Positions 1 to 6,012 are shown, counted from the stretch's first letter. The stretch is 6,800 bases of DNA from Candidatus Sediminicultor tertius (GCA_003527405.1 DPXH01000133.1:1-6800), one strand, 5' to 3'. The notes: generated from the letters alone by a model not told the origin. Numbers and translations are program-made.

Positions 1-660
1 TGTGCAATTGCTGCCTTGAGTATGTTAATAAAATCATCACTTCTCTTTGCAGGTGTTGGTATAGACTCTCTAATTTTAATAATCCTGTATTTTTTAGGGA
101 TTATAGTAATATTCAAATATAGTAAAAAAAGTAAACCCGATGATGTCCTGGGAGTTCCTGAAGAAAATTATGCTGCTTATTCTTTACCCTTAACCAATGT
201 CAAATTTTCAATCGCAGCCATAATAATAATTTTTACTGCTATAAAATTAGCTAAAGTTTGCAATAGTTTAGCCGAAATTACGGGCTGGGGAACAACTTTT
301 ATGGGCACTATAATGTTAGCTATTGTTACCTCTCTACCAGAATTAGTTACCGCCCTTGCGGCAATTAGGATAAAGGCTTATGATCTGGCACTTGGCATTG
401 TCCTGGGAGCAAATATCCTTAATATGACCATACCTTTCTTTTCAGATATATTTTATGCTGGTCCGCCAATTTTAAGTGTAGTCTCTCCCCAACATATTAT
501 TAGTGCTTTAATAGCTATAATTCTCACCAGCATTGCTATTGCCAGTGTGGTATATAGACCCAAAAAATCGGTATTAAGTTTGGGTGTAGCTGGTTGGTTA
601 ATTTTTCTGGGATATTTTTTGGGAATTTTTATGATCTTTAAAATAGGAATAATAAATTAG
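1..660 (+). CDS. Cation/Ca2+ exchanger (CaCA family), C-terminal part; 5' end outside the window
   Basis: This is an inner-membrane antiporter of the sodium/calcium exchanger type, probably moving Ca2+ or another cation against Na+ or H+. The frame is open to the left edge (it reads CAIAALSM before any good start), so the gene begins upstream and only the last 219 codons are seen. An initial hydrophobic segment (about 25-110) is followed by a charged linker (about 115-200), which normally separates the two halves of these proteins. The second half then carries an alpha-repeat: GTIMLAIVTSLPELVT at about 304-351 and DLALGIVLGANILN at about 382-423. The TSLPEL and G-(A/S)-N signatures of the family are both there. 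Further hydrophobic segments follow to a TAG stop. The family call is firm and the transported ion is unknown. The gene converges with mgsA and shows no functional link to its neighbours. Confidence 0.85.
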   Translation, partial: CAIAALSMLIKSSLLFAGVGIDSLILIILYFLGIIVIFKYSKKSKPDDVLGVPEENYAAYSLPLTNVKFSIAAIIIIFTAIKLAKVCNSLAEITGWGTTFMGTIMLAIVTSLPELVTALAAIRIKAYDLALGIVLGANILNMTIPFFSDIFYAGPPILSVVSPQHIISALIAIILTSIAIASVVYRPKKSVLSLGVAGWLIFLGYFLGIFMIFKIGIIN

Positions 661-758
661 TCATTAATTTTAAATACAAAAATGCAAGATACACAATTAG
701 AGTTTTAAAACACCATTATTTTATTTAGAACAAACTTACCCTGTTAAGCGAGTATCTA

Positions 759-783
759 CCTGGTACTAAAGTTGAGTGCCAGG
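759..783. other. Intergenic hairpin of unknown role
   Basis: CCTGGTACT (759-767) and AGTGCCAGG (775-783) can pair over 9 bp with one G-T wobble around a 7-base loop, AAAGTTG. Neither strand has a U-run directly after the stem, so it is not a standard intrinsic terminator. It lies between convergent genes. It could be a terminator without a tail, an RNA stabiliser, or a relic end of a mobile element. I could not assign it. Confidence 0.4.
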
Positions 784-790
784 GGTTCAC

Positions 791-814
791 GAAAAAAGGA
801 AATACATATTTCTT
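791..814 (-). terminator. Probable intrinsic terminator of the mgsA transcript
   Basis: Read on the minus strand, 13-15 bases after the mgsA stop, GAAAT-ATGT-ATTTC (812-799) forms a small AT-rich stem. It is followed by CC and six T residues (797-792). The position and T-run fit a rho-independent terminator, but the 5-bp stem is weak. Confidence 0.4.
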
Positions 815-826
815 AATCTTTGCCAT

Positions 827-1300
827 TTATAATTGGTTGTTCATTTTTTTCTTTGCCTGTTCAATTATTCCTTTAAGGAGAATCTCAGCCGAAGAAAGAT
901 TGGTAGCCAGAGGAATATTATGAACATCACAAACCTTCATAAGAGCAGCAATATCTGGGTCATGAGGCTGTTTTTCCAAAGGGTCTCTGAGAAAAATTAC
1001 CAAATCAATCTCTTCACTTGCCACCAAACCACCAATCTGTAAGTCGCCACCTTCAGGACCAGACATCATTTCTTTCGCTTCTAAATCTGTCTTCTCGTTA
1101 ATCAGGTGACCAGTTCCTTTGGTAGCTATAAGGTCACATTTTTTTAAAAACTCCTCATTCTTACTGGAAAAAGCCAATATATCTGTCTTCTTGGCATCGT
1201 GAGCAATAAGAGCTACTCTAAATTTCTTTCCCTCTTTCTCTGTTGTTTCTTCCCTCTCTCTAATCGGAACTACTATTGTTTTATATAATCTGTTTATCAT
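827..1300 (-). CDS. mgsA: Methylglyoxal synthase
   Basis: This cytosolic enzyme converts dihydroxyacetone phosphate to methylglyoxal and phosphate, a bypass of lower glycolysis that releases phosphate when sugar phosphates build up. The 157-residue product carries the family's active-site blocks: LIAHDAKK (His34, Asp35), ATKGTG (residues 59-64, phosphate-binding region), SGPEGGD (80-86, with the catalytic-type Asp86), RDPL (Asp106) and PHDPD (His113, Asp116), then NIPLATN. These correspond to His19, Asp71, Asp91, His98 and Asp101 of the E. coli enzyme. About 15 extra residues precede the core compared with E. coli, but no better internal start is visible. Its ATG overlaps the TGA of the upstream transporter gene (ATGA, 1297-1300), and a strong AAGGAGG site lies at 1314-1320, about 13 bases before the start. 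The gene is therefore translated as part of a two-gene operon. Confidence 0.93.
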   Translation of the reverse strand: MINRLYKTIVVPIREREETTEKEGKKFRVALIAHDAKKTDILAFSSKNEEFLKKCDLIATKGTGHLINEKTDLEAKEMMSGPEGGDLQIGGLVASEEIDLVIFLRDPLEKQPHDPDIAALMKVCDVHNIPLATNLSSAEILLKGIIEQAKKKMNNQL

Positions 1301-2196
1301 AATAAATCTATTTCCTCCTTTTGCTTTAATTTTAAATTTAATTTATAATTTAAATATCCACTTATAATTATAAGAAAAGCACCGGAAATACTAAGTAAAT
1401 CAGGAATTTCTTGAAAAAATAATATTTCCAAAAAAATACTAAAAATAATTTGTGAATACAAATATAGTGATACCAACTTTGTAGGCGCCATCTGATAGGC
1501 TTTAGTAAGAGCAATCTGACCTCCTAATCCTACTAATCCTAATAAATTTAAAATAAATAAGTTTAATATATCGGGAATATAAAAATTTCCTTGCCAAAGT
1601 AATATCCCCAAAGCTACTAAACCTATTATATACCCGAAATAGTTCACTATCACTAAAGGATGATCAGTTGAACCTAAACGACGTACAGCTACATGTGATC
1701 CCGCAGTTAATACAGCTCCTAATAGGCCGATAATTGCTGGATACATATTTAAACGAAACCCTGGTTTAATTACTAATAAAGTACCTAAAAATGCAAAAAC
1801 AAAAATAGTAACTAATTTAAAAGATATTTTTTCTCTTAATAATATACTCGCTAAAAGAATAATAAAAAATGGACTTAATTGTTTAATGGTAACAGCATCA
1901 GTTAAATTCATAGCTGTAATACTATAAAAATAAGCCACCATAATAAAACCAGAAAGTAAGGATCGTAATATTAAAAGAAGTTTATTGTTTCCCCAAAAAG
2001 ATATTTTTTTATTTTTCAACATTAAAGGGACTATTAGCATGATAGAAAGATTTCGAAAAAAGATTATCTCCGTTAATGGCAAATGACCTAAATATTTTAC
2101 CATAGCTGCCATTACCGCAAAACAAATTGAAGCGAGAATCATCATTAAAATTCCTACACTGGGTTTATCTTCACCATTCTTTTCTAAACTTAACAA
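1297..2196 (-). CDS. DMT-superfamily EamA transporter
   Basis: This is a polytopic membrane protein of 299 residues, the usual length for a two-repeat EamA transporter with about ten membrane helices. Repeat 1 starts with PSVGILMMILASICFAVMAAMVKYLG (about residues 12-38) and ends near LREKISFKLVTIFVFAFLGTLLVIKPG, the typical end of an EamA repeat. Repeat 2 covers about 153-290 and contains GLVGLGGQIALTKAYQMAPTKLVSLY, also typical. The substrate cannot be read from sequence; relatives export amino acids, metabolites or drugs. The start is a TTG (2194-2196) with a poor ribosome site. It is chosen because it leaves the expected short N-terminal tail before helix 1, and the next in-frame ATG would begin inside that helix. 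The gene is very AT-rich (one 60-base line at 1861 has 15 G/C). It overlaps mgsA by four bases. Confidence 0.88.
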   Translation of the reverse strand: MLSLEKNGEDKPSVGILMMILASICFAVMAAMVKYLGHLPLTEIIFFRNLSIMLIVPLMLKNKKISFWGNNKLLLILRSLLSGFIMVAYFYSITAMNLTDAVTIKQLSPFFIILLASILLREKISFKLVTIFVFAFLGTLLVIKPGFRLNMYPAIIGLLGAVLTAGSHVAVRRLGSTDHPLVIVNYFGYIIGLVALGILLWQGNFYIPDILNLFILNLLGLVGLGGQIALTKAYQMAPTKLVSLYLYSQIIFSIFLEILFFQEIPDLLSISGAFLIIISGYLNYKLNLKLKQKEEIDLL

Positions 2197-2280
2197 TCTT
2201 ATTTTAATAATTATGAGCTACCTCTACATTTTTTATTTTATATTTTACACAATATAAAAATATAATAAACGATTATCTTT

Positions 2281-2500
2281 ATTTACTAAATATTTATTTG
2301 CAATCTTACAAGGTATCATAATTCCACCAGTCATGAGTCATAAAAATCGTAGGTAAATCTAGACGAGCAACAGCCATCAACATTCCCGGAACAATTTTAT
2401 CGCAAGAACATAACATAACCATTCCGTTAAATTGATGAGCTTGTACCATTAATTCTATAGAGGCTCCAACAACATTTCGGTTCTGTGCTATATTTTCTGT
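2281..2500 (-). pseudogene. Fragment of an IlvD/Edd-family dehydratase (dihydroxy-acid or sugar-acid dehydratase), frameshifted
   Basis: Reading leftward from 2500, one frame gives TENIAQNRNVVGASIELMVQ, then AHQFNGMVMLCSCDKIVPGM and LMAVARLDLPTIFM. This is the N-terminal region of the IlvD/Edd family, including the CDK-x2-PGM signature whose Cys binds the iron-sulfur cluster. The frame then goes wrong and stops at TAA. If one copy of a 7-base unit at 2329-2341 (AGTCAT-G-AGTCAT on the plus strand) is removed, the frame recovers TGGIMIP, matching the family's TGG-x-M motif after PTIF. The Ser-Arg-rich stretch normally found between IAQN and VVA also appears shortened. The right side is cut at about 2500, where IS-related sequence begins. 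About 70 of roughly 550 codons survive, so it cannot be functional. Which family member it was cannot be decided. The rest of the gap, 2197-2280, is AT-rich DNA upstream of the EamA gene with no promoter I can place firmly. Confidence 0.82.
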
Positions 2501-2892
2501 AAAAGTTATCTAAAAAGCTTGAAGGGGCCATCAAAAACCTCCATAATAAAAAACAAATACTAATACCATTAAGGAGGTAATTAAAGATGACCCAGTTAAA
2601 TAGTACGTCATTAAGAGAAATTTTTCAAGAGGCCTTAAAAGAAGATAAGGATTTTATTAAAGAACTCCTAAGGAGGCTATTACAAGAATTTATGGAAGAA
2701 GAAAGGGACCAACAGGTGGGAGTAAGTTCTTACGTAAGGGATAAATCCATAAGAAAAGCTACCCGTAATGGTTACAAGAGCCGCAGTCTAAATACTCGGG
2801 TAGCTAATCTGAAATTAAAAAAGCTCCAAGAAGAAGAGTTCTCGGGTACTCCCCATCAAAGGTGTATGGTCCACTGGGAGAGGAACCTTTTG
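2501..2892 (+). mobile_element. IS256-family insertion sequence remnant (left end plus deleted transposase)
   Basis: Dehydratase homology stops near 2500. The next 86 bases are non-coding and lead, through a strong AAGGAGG site (2571-2577), into an IS256-type transposase start at 2587, the usual layout of the left end of such an element. Transposase homology breaks off near 2892 inside the RNLL segment, so the right third and the right terminal repeat are gone. The left boundary is inferred from where dehydratase homology ends; no partner repeat remains to confirm it. Confidence 0.65.
2587..2892 (+). pseudogene. IS256-family (mutator type) transposase, internally deleted and 3'-truncated
   Basis: Residues 1-80 are the N-terminal part of an IS256-type transposase: an acidic/basic helical start, LLQEFMEEERDQQVG, a degenerate TRNGYKSRSLNTRV segment (usually R-NGYR...T-x-G) and LKLKKL (usually LELRVPR). 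The next residues, EFSGTPHQRCMVHWERNLL, belong to a conserved block that normally lies well over 100 residues further on (WQRC-x-VHF-x-RN). The middle of the protein, including the catalytic DDE aspartates, is therefore missing, with the frame kept. Homology ends at about residue 102. The frame stays open to a TAG at 3070-3072, but that tail is only the antisense of the ferredoxin gene and has no transposase character. The product cannot be active as a transposase. The ribosome site AAGGAGG at 2571-2577 is intact, so a short peptide could still be made. Confidence 0.85.
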
Positions 2893-3404
2893 TTTAATAA
2901 TCTTTTCATTGAAACTACTTTCTCAAAATATTTCTTAGGAAACGAAACTGAAATTACAGGGGTTTTGTTGTTTTTTTCCGAAATGTTTATTCTTACAACC
3001 TTTCCACCACAAACTTCCCGACCTCTCCTGTTAACCATTGTGACCTTATCCCCAGTAGAAGGTAGAGGATAGTATTCATAGGGAAATACTATCATCGCTT
3101 CGGTATCAGAATAGGTATAATCCTTCACATATATTGCAAGGCCCGGGCATGCAGCAATACACAATCCGCAACCAATACATTTTTCAACATCCAGTACCGG
3201 AAGTTTTGTAATAGGATGGCCGACTATAATAGCCCCTCTAGGGCATGCGGTTTCACAGGGATTACACGGAATCTCTTCAATACATTCTATTATCGCTATC
3301 GGTCCCTTTTTCAAATGAAGCTCATCGGGAAAACCCGGAGAACCTTTAAGTTCTTTAAGAGAGGGTGAACCCACGGTTTTTAAATGATTCGTTATTGAGG
3401 ACAT
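2856..3404 (-). CDS. 4Fe-4S dicluster ferredoxin-type subunit, C-terminus fused to IS remnant
   Basis: This is an electron-transfer protein of 182 residues. A first cluster motif is Cys47-x2-Cys50-x3-Cys54-Pro, with Cys41 as a possible fourth ligand. A canonical second motif is Cys76-x2-Cys79-x2-Cys82-x3-Cys86-Pro. A beta-rich tail follows (GDKVTMVNRRGREVCGGKVV...TPVISVSFPKKYFEKVVSMKRL), as in ferredoxin partners of FAD oxidoreductases in amino-acid dehydrogenase clusters. The ATG at 3402-3404 has an AAAGGAA ribosome site just upstream and overlaps the end of the FAD oxidoreductase gene by 13 bases. Residues from about 170 on (NKRFLSQWTIHL) are read from the antisense of the transposase remnant, so the natural end was probably near MKRL. 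The cluster-binding part is complete and the protein is probably still functional. It likely passes electrons to or from the adjacent flavoprotein. Confidence 0.85.
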   Translation of the reverse strand: MSSITNHLKTVGSPSLKELKGSPGFPDELHLKKGPIAIIECIEEIPCNPCETACPRGAIIVGHPITKLPVLDVEKCIGCGLCIAACPGLAIYVKDYTYSDTEAMIVFPYEYYPLPSTGDKVTMVNRRGREVCGGKVVRINISEKNNKTPVISVSFPKKYFEKVVSMKRLLNKRFLSQWTIHL

Positions 3405-4498
3405 TGTATTTCCTTTCTGCTGGTTATTATTTCTTCCTTGCTGGTTTTCCTTTTTTCACCAAAAGGGCCACGTCTTAACGCATCCAGACGCTCCCGTACT
3501 TCGTTACACAATCTTTCCCTTTGTTTGTCAGAATAAAACCCTAAAGAAGCAACAGTATTGATTCCTGCCAATCGGCCCTCTTCCATTGCACTACTGGCCT
3601 CTTCAATCCCCGTTACATCACCTGCAACGTATAGACCTTCAATGGTTGTCTCCATATTATCATCGTGAAGAGGTACAAAGCCTCCAAGTGCAGGAACGTA
3701 TTTAAAACGGCAACCTGCAATCCATGCCAGCTCTGCTAGTGGTGTTAACCCGGTGGCTATACAAATTGTGTCAACCTCGAACACCTTTTCGGTACCGGGA
3801 ATAGGATTCCAGCTATCGTCCAGTTCGATAATAACCGCACTCTCAACTTTATTCTCCCCTAATGCCCTTAAAACAGTGTGTGATGTATAAAAAGGCACTC
3901 CGGCTCTACAAACTTTTGCTGTATGAACTCCATATCCACCCAGCTTTGGTGCAGCTTCTACAATTGCAGCAACCTCACAACCGGCCTGTAACAGCTGATA
4001 AGATACAATCACACCAACATTACCTGATCCTATCATCAAAATCCTCTTCCCCGGAGCAACTCGATAGATATTTATAAAGGTCTGGGCAGCTCCGGCTCCC
4101 ATAACTCCGGGCAGTGTCCATCCGGGGAAATATATTGAGTTTTCTATAGCGCCGCTTGCCAAAATAATTCGCTCTGCTAATACTTGGACAGATTTAGTTT
4201 TATTTTTAACCACCCATAGTAATTTGTTTGATTCAATCCCACAAACCTCGGTATCAAGCCAGACTTCAATTCCCAGCTTTTGAGTCTCCTCCAAAAGCTC
4301 TTTACCTATATCGATGCCTCTAACTCCTGCCTTGTGCTGCTGGGACCCAAAAAACTTATGTATCTGTTTAAAAAGCTGCCCCCCAGGTCTGGAGTTTTCA
4401 TCCATTACGACTACTTGTGCCCCTGCTTTCGCCGCTTCAATAGCAGCCGATAGTCCGGCCGGACCTCCTCCGATAACGGCTATAGATGTCTTATACAC
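3392..4498 (-). CDS. FAD/NAD(P)-dependent oxidoreductase, HcnB / D-hydroxyproline dehydrogenase alpha-like
   Basis: This is a pyridine-nucleotide-disulfide-type flavoprotein. Numbering from the start chosen here, GGGPAG (10-15) is the FAD Rossmann loop, MDENSRPGGQL (about 32-42) is typical of this family, GSGNVG (157-162) is the second nucleotide-binding loop, and the final FAD motif is GLYVAGD (288-294). No CxxC redox pair of the thioredoxin-reductase type is seen. The longest frame starts with TTG at 4525, but GTG at 4498 is preferred. It has AAGGGG (4507-4512) eight bases upstream, leaves MYKTSIAVIGGG as a normal N-terminus, and overlaps the previous gene's stop by 8 bases. The product is 368 residues. 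HcnB-like relatives often carry a C-terminal BFD-like [2Fe-2S] domain; here that domain is absent and is encoded separately at 5716-6003. It is probably one subunit of a multi-subunit amino-acid or amine dehydrogenase; the substrate is uncertain. Confidence 0.87.
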   Translation of the reverse strand: MYKTSIAVIGGGPAGLSAAIEAAKAGAQVVVMDENSRPGGQLFKQIHKFFGSQQHKAGVRGIDIGKELLEETQKLGIEVWLDTEVCGIESNKLLWVVKNKTKSVQVLAERIILASGAIENSIYFPGWTLPGVMGAGAAQTFINIYRVAPGKRILMIGSGNVGVIVSYQLLQAGCEVAAIVEAAPKLGGYGVHTAKVCRAGVPFYTSHTVLRALGENKVESAVIIELDDSWNPIPGTEKVFEVDTICIATGLTPLAELAWIAGCRFKYVPALGGFVPLHDDNMETTIEGLYVAGDVTGIEEASSAMEEGRLAGINTVASLGFYSDKQRERLCNEVRERLDALRRGPFGEKRKTSKEEIITSRKEIQCPQ

Positions 4499-4841
4499 AG
4501 CTACCACCCCTTTTCCATTTGCCAAGTCCTTTTTGGGTTTCGATAACCATTCCGTTTTCTACAGGGGTTATGCAAGTTCTCACATTCGGAATTGCATTAA
4601 CCGTCATTATACAGTCGGTACACCTTCCTATACCACAATATATCCCCCGAGGGGAATGGTACCTTTTGGTATACCTGAATTGTTTTCGCCCGTTGGCCAA
4701 TAATGCCGCAGCGATCATTTCCCCTTCCATGGCTTCCATTTCTTCCCCATCAACAACGATTTTAACTTTTTTTCTTTCTTCTAAATCTCCTAATATTATA
4801 TGGTGCTTAATCCTGTTCATAGATTCTATCAATCCTTTCAT
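4491..4841 (-). CDS. [2Fe-2S] ferredoxin-like subunit (HcnA / sarcosine oxidase alpha N-terminal type)
   Basis: This small protein of 116 residues has a plant-type ferredoxin fold of the kind found as HcnA, D-hydroxyproline dehydrogenase gamma, or the N-terminus of sarcosine oxidase alpha. The fold begins with KVKIVVDGEEMEAMEGEMIAAALLANG (25-51). The cluster ligands are Cys69-x4-Cys74-x2-Cys77-x12-Cys90 in the conserved setting PRGIYCGIGRCTDC...PNVRTC, followed by TPVENGMVIETQKG. The start at 4841 overlaps the dapA stop as ATGA. The ATG at 4820 (MNRIKHH...) gives the length usual for the family and is a real alternative; neither start has a strong, well-spaced ribosome site. The gene sits directly before its presumed FAD partner. 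It probably relays electrons within one enzyme complex. Confidence 0.88.
   Translation of the reverse strand: MKGLIESMNRIKHHIILGDLEERKKVKIVVDGEEMEAMEGEMIAAALLANGRKQFRYTKRYHSPRGIYCGIGRCTDCIMTVNAIPNVRTCITPVENGMVIETQKGLGKWKRGGSCV
4507..4512 (-). promoter_or_regulatory. Ribosome binding site that sets the FAD oxidoreductase start at 4498
   Basis: AAGGGG on the minus strand lies eight bases before GTG 4498-4496, inside the end of the preceding [2Fe-2S] gene. It supports this GTG over the earlier TTG at 4525. Confidence 0.6.
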
Positions 4842-5719
4842 GATTCTATGATACCCAGATCAATCATATTCTGTTTCAAAATCTTTTTCACTTCTTCATC
4901 GGCCTCCGAAAGAGGTAGTCTTAAACCTCCGGCATCAAACCCTTTGATTTTCAAAGCAGCTTTTACTGGAATTGGATTTGTGGTAATGAATAAGTTTTTA
5001 AAAATATCTAAAAGTTTTAAATGGACCCTTAACGCTTTATTTACATCACCGCATATATATGCTTCGATCATTTTACTCATATCCGTTCCAACAATATGTG
5101 ACGCAACACTAATGATACCATAACACCCTATAGATAACATAGGTAAAGTAAGGGAGTCTTCGCCACTGTAAACTATAAACTCCTCAGGCGTTTCTCTTAC
5201 TATTTTACCAGCTTGATCAAGTTTTCCACTGGCTTCCTTTAAAGCCACAATATTCTTAATTTTCGAAAGCTTTATTACTGTTTCAGCCATCATATTTATA
5301 GCTGTCCTTCCGGGTACATTATAAAGCATTAATGGAAGCGAAATATTTTCTGCCACAGCCTTGAAATGTTTATATAAACCATCCTGATTTGGTTTGTTAT
5401 AATAGGGAACCACCGCCATAACTCCGTCGACTTTACATTTCTCTGCCTCGATACTTAGCTGGATGGTTTCTCGGGTAGAATTGGTCCCGGTCCCTGCAAT
5501 AATAGGGATATTTATTTTCTCTCTTAAAGCCTTGAAAAGTTCAATCTTTTCTTGTTTTGACAGAGTTGGTGCTTCTCCGGTTGTTCCCGCAACCACCAAT
5601 GCGGTAGTTCCTTCCTCTATTAAATACTGAGCCAGGCTCACTGCTTTATCATAATCCACTTCCAATCTATCATTAAAAGGAGTAATCATAGCTGTTATTA
5701 ATCTACCCCATGTTTTCAT
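4838..5719 (-). CDS. dapA: DapA-family lyase/synthase (4-hydroxy-tetrahydrodipicolinate synthase-like)
   Basis: This is a class I, Schiff-base TIM-barrel enzyme of 293 residues, the normal length. The catalytic set of true DapA is present: GTTGE with Thr46/Thr47, PYYNKP with Tyr106/Tyr107, LYNVPGRT with Tyr133 and Arg138, and the Schiff-base Lys161 in VALKEASG. SGEDSLTLPMLSIGCYGIISV and NPIPVKAALKIKG are also DapA-like. By residues it could make hydroxy-tetrahydrodipicolinate from pyruvate and aspartate semialdehyde for lysine synthesis. By context, inside a flavin/iron-sulfur amino-acid dehydrogenase operon, it could instead be the DapA-family deaminase of pyrroline-4-hydroxy-2-carboxylate in hydroxyproline breakdown. 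The sequence alone does not settle this. The start ATG overlaps the BFD gene stop (ATGA, 5716-5719), with an AAGGGGGA ribosome site just upstream. Confidence is high for the family and moderate for the reaction. Confidence 0.9.
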   Translation of the reverse strand: MKTWGRLITAMITPFNDRLEVDYDKAVSLAQYLIEEGTTALVVAGTTGEAPTLSKQEKIELFKALREKINIPIIAGTGTNSTRETIQLSIEAEKCKVDGVMAVVPYYNKPNQDGLYKHFKAVAENISLPLMLYNVPGRTAINMMAETVIKLSKIKNIVALKEASGKLDQAGKIVRETPEEFIVYSGEDSLTLPMLSIGCYGIISVASHIVGTDMSKMIEAYICGDVNKALRVHLKLLDIFKNLFITTNPIPVKAALKIKGFDAGGLRLPLSEADEEVKKILKQNMIDLGIIES

Positions 5720-6003
5720 TTTAAATCCCCCTTGTTTTTTTTCTCTTCAAACAACTCAATACGTACTGGGCGAACCGGCTTTCGATACGTGAAAGGCATT
5801 AACTCTTTAACATCCAGACCGGTTTTCCTGCTGAGGATTCGGGCTATATTCTTTCTGCATGTTCTGCCTTGACATAACCCCATACCCGCTCTGGTCCATC
5901 TTTTGATTTCATTTAAAGTTGTTGCTCCATTTTCAATAGCCTCTTCAATTTCTTCCACAGTAACCTCTTCACATCTACATATAATATTTTTTACTTCATC
6001 CAT
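5716..6003 (-). CDS. Stand-alone BFD-like [2Fe-2S]-binding protein
   Basis: This small protein of 95 residues consists almost entirely of a bacterioferritin-associated-ferredoxin-like domain. Its ligands are Cys9-x-Cys11 (IICRCEEVT) and Cys44-x4-Cys49 (TRAGMGLCQGRTC), with the family's IKRWTRAGMG segment between them. This form of the domain usually forms the C-terminus of HcnB-type FAD subunits; here it is a separate gene two genes upstream of the FAD protein. It ends in a PVRPVRIELFEE tail, which resembles the end of such fused domains. The longest frame begins at GTG 6042, overlapping the regulator stop. ATG 6003 is preferred because AGAGGG (6013-6018) lies nine bases upstream and the domain begins right after it. 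It probably binds a [2Fe-2S] cluster and completes the redox complex. Confidence 0.88.
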   Translation of the reverse strand: MDEVKNIICRCEEVTVEEIEEAIENGATTLNEIKRWTRAGMGLCQGRTCRKNIARILSRKTGLDVKELMPFTYRKPVRPVRIELFEEKKNKGDLK

Positions 6004-6012
6004 TTTGGTAAT

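Noticed and set aside
702..711. GTTTTAAAAC palindrome after the exchanger gene
   Set aside because: There is no loop and no T-run; too short and AT-rich to call a terminator.
661..826. Possible small gene, CRISPR repeat or tRNA in the convergent gap
   Set aside because: No repeated units, cloverleaf or start with ribosome site; only the hairpin and the terminator-like stem are visible.
833..1042. Plus-strand frame of 69 codons inside mgsA
   Set aside because: It is a shadow of mgsA, whose active-site motifs are all on the minus strand.
2200..2280. Promoter for the EamA-mgsA pair
   Set aside because: The stretch is so AT-rich that many TATAAT-like matches exist; no -35/-10 pair could be singled out.
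2893..3072. Continuation of the transposase reading frame on the plus strand
   Set aside because: It is antisense to the conserved 4Fe-4S gene and has no transposase-like residues; the open frame is accidental.
3862..5123. Several plus-strand open frames of 70-130 codons opposite the redox genes and dapA
   Set aside because: They mirror strongly conserved minus-strand proteins, lack recognisable motifs and have no supporting context.
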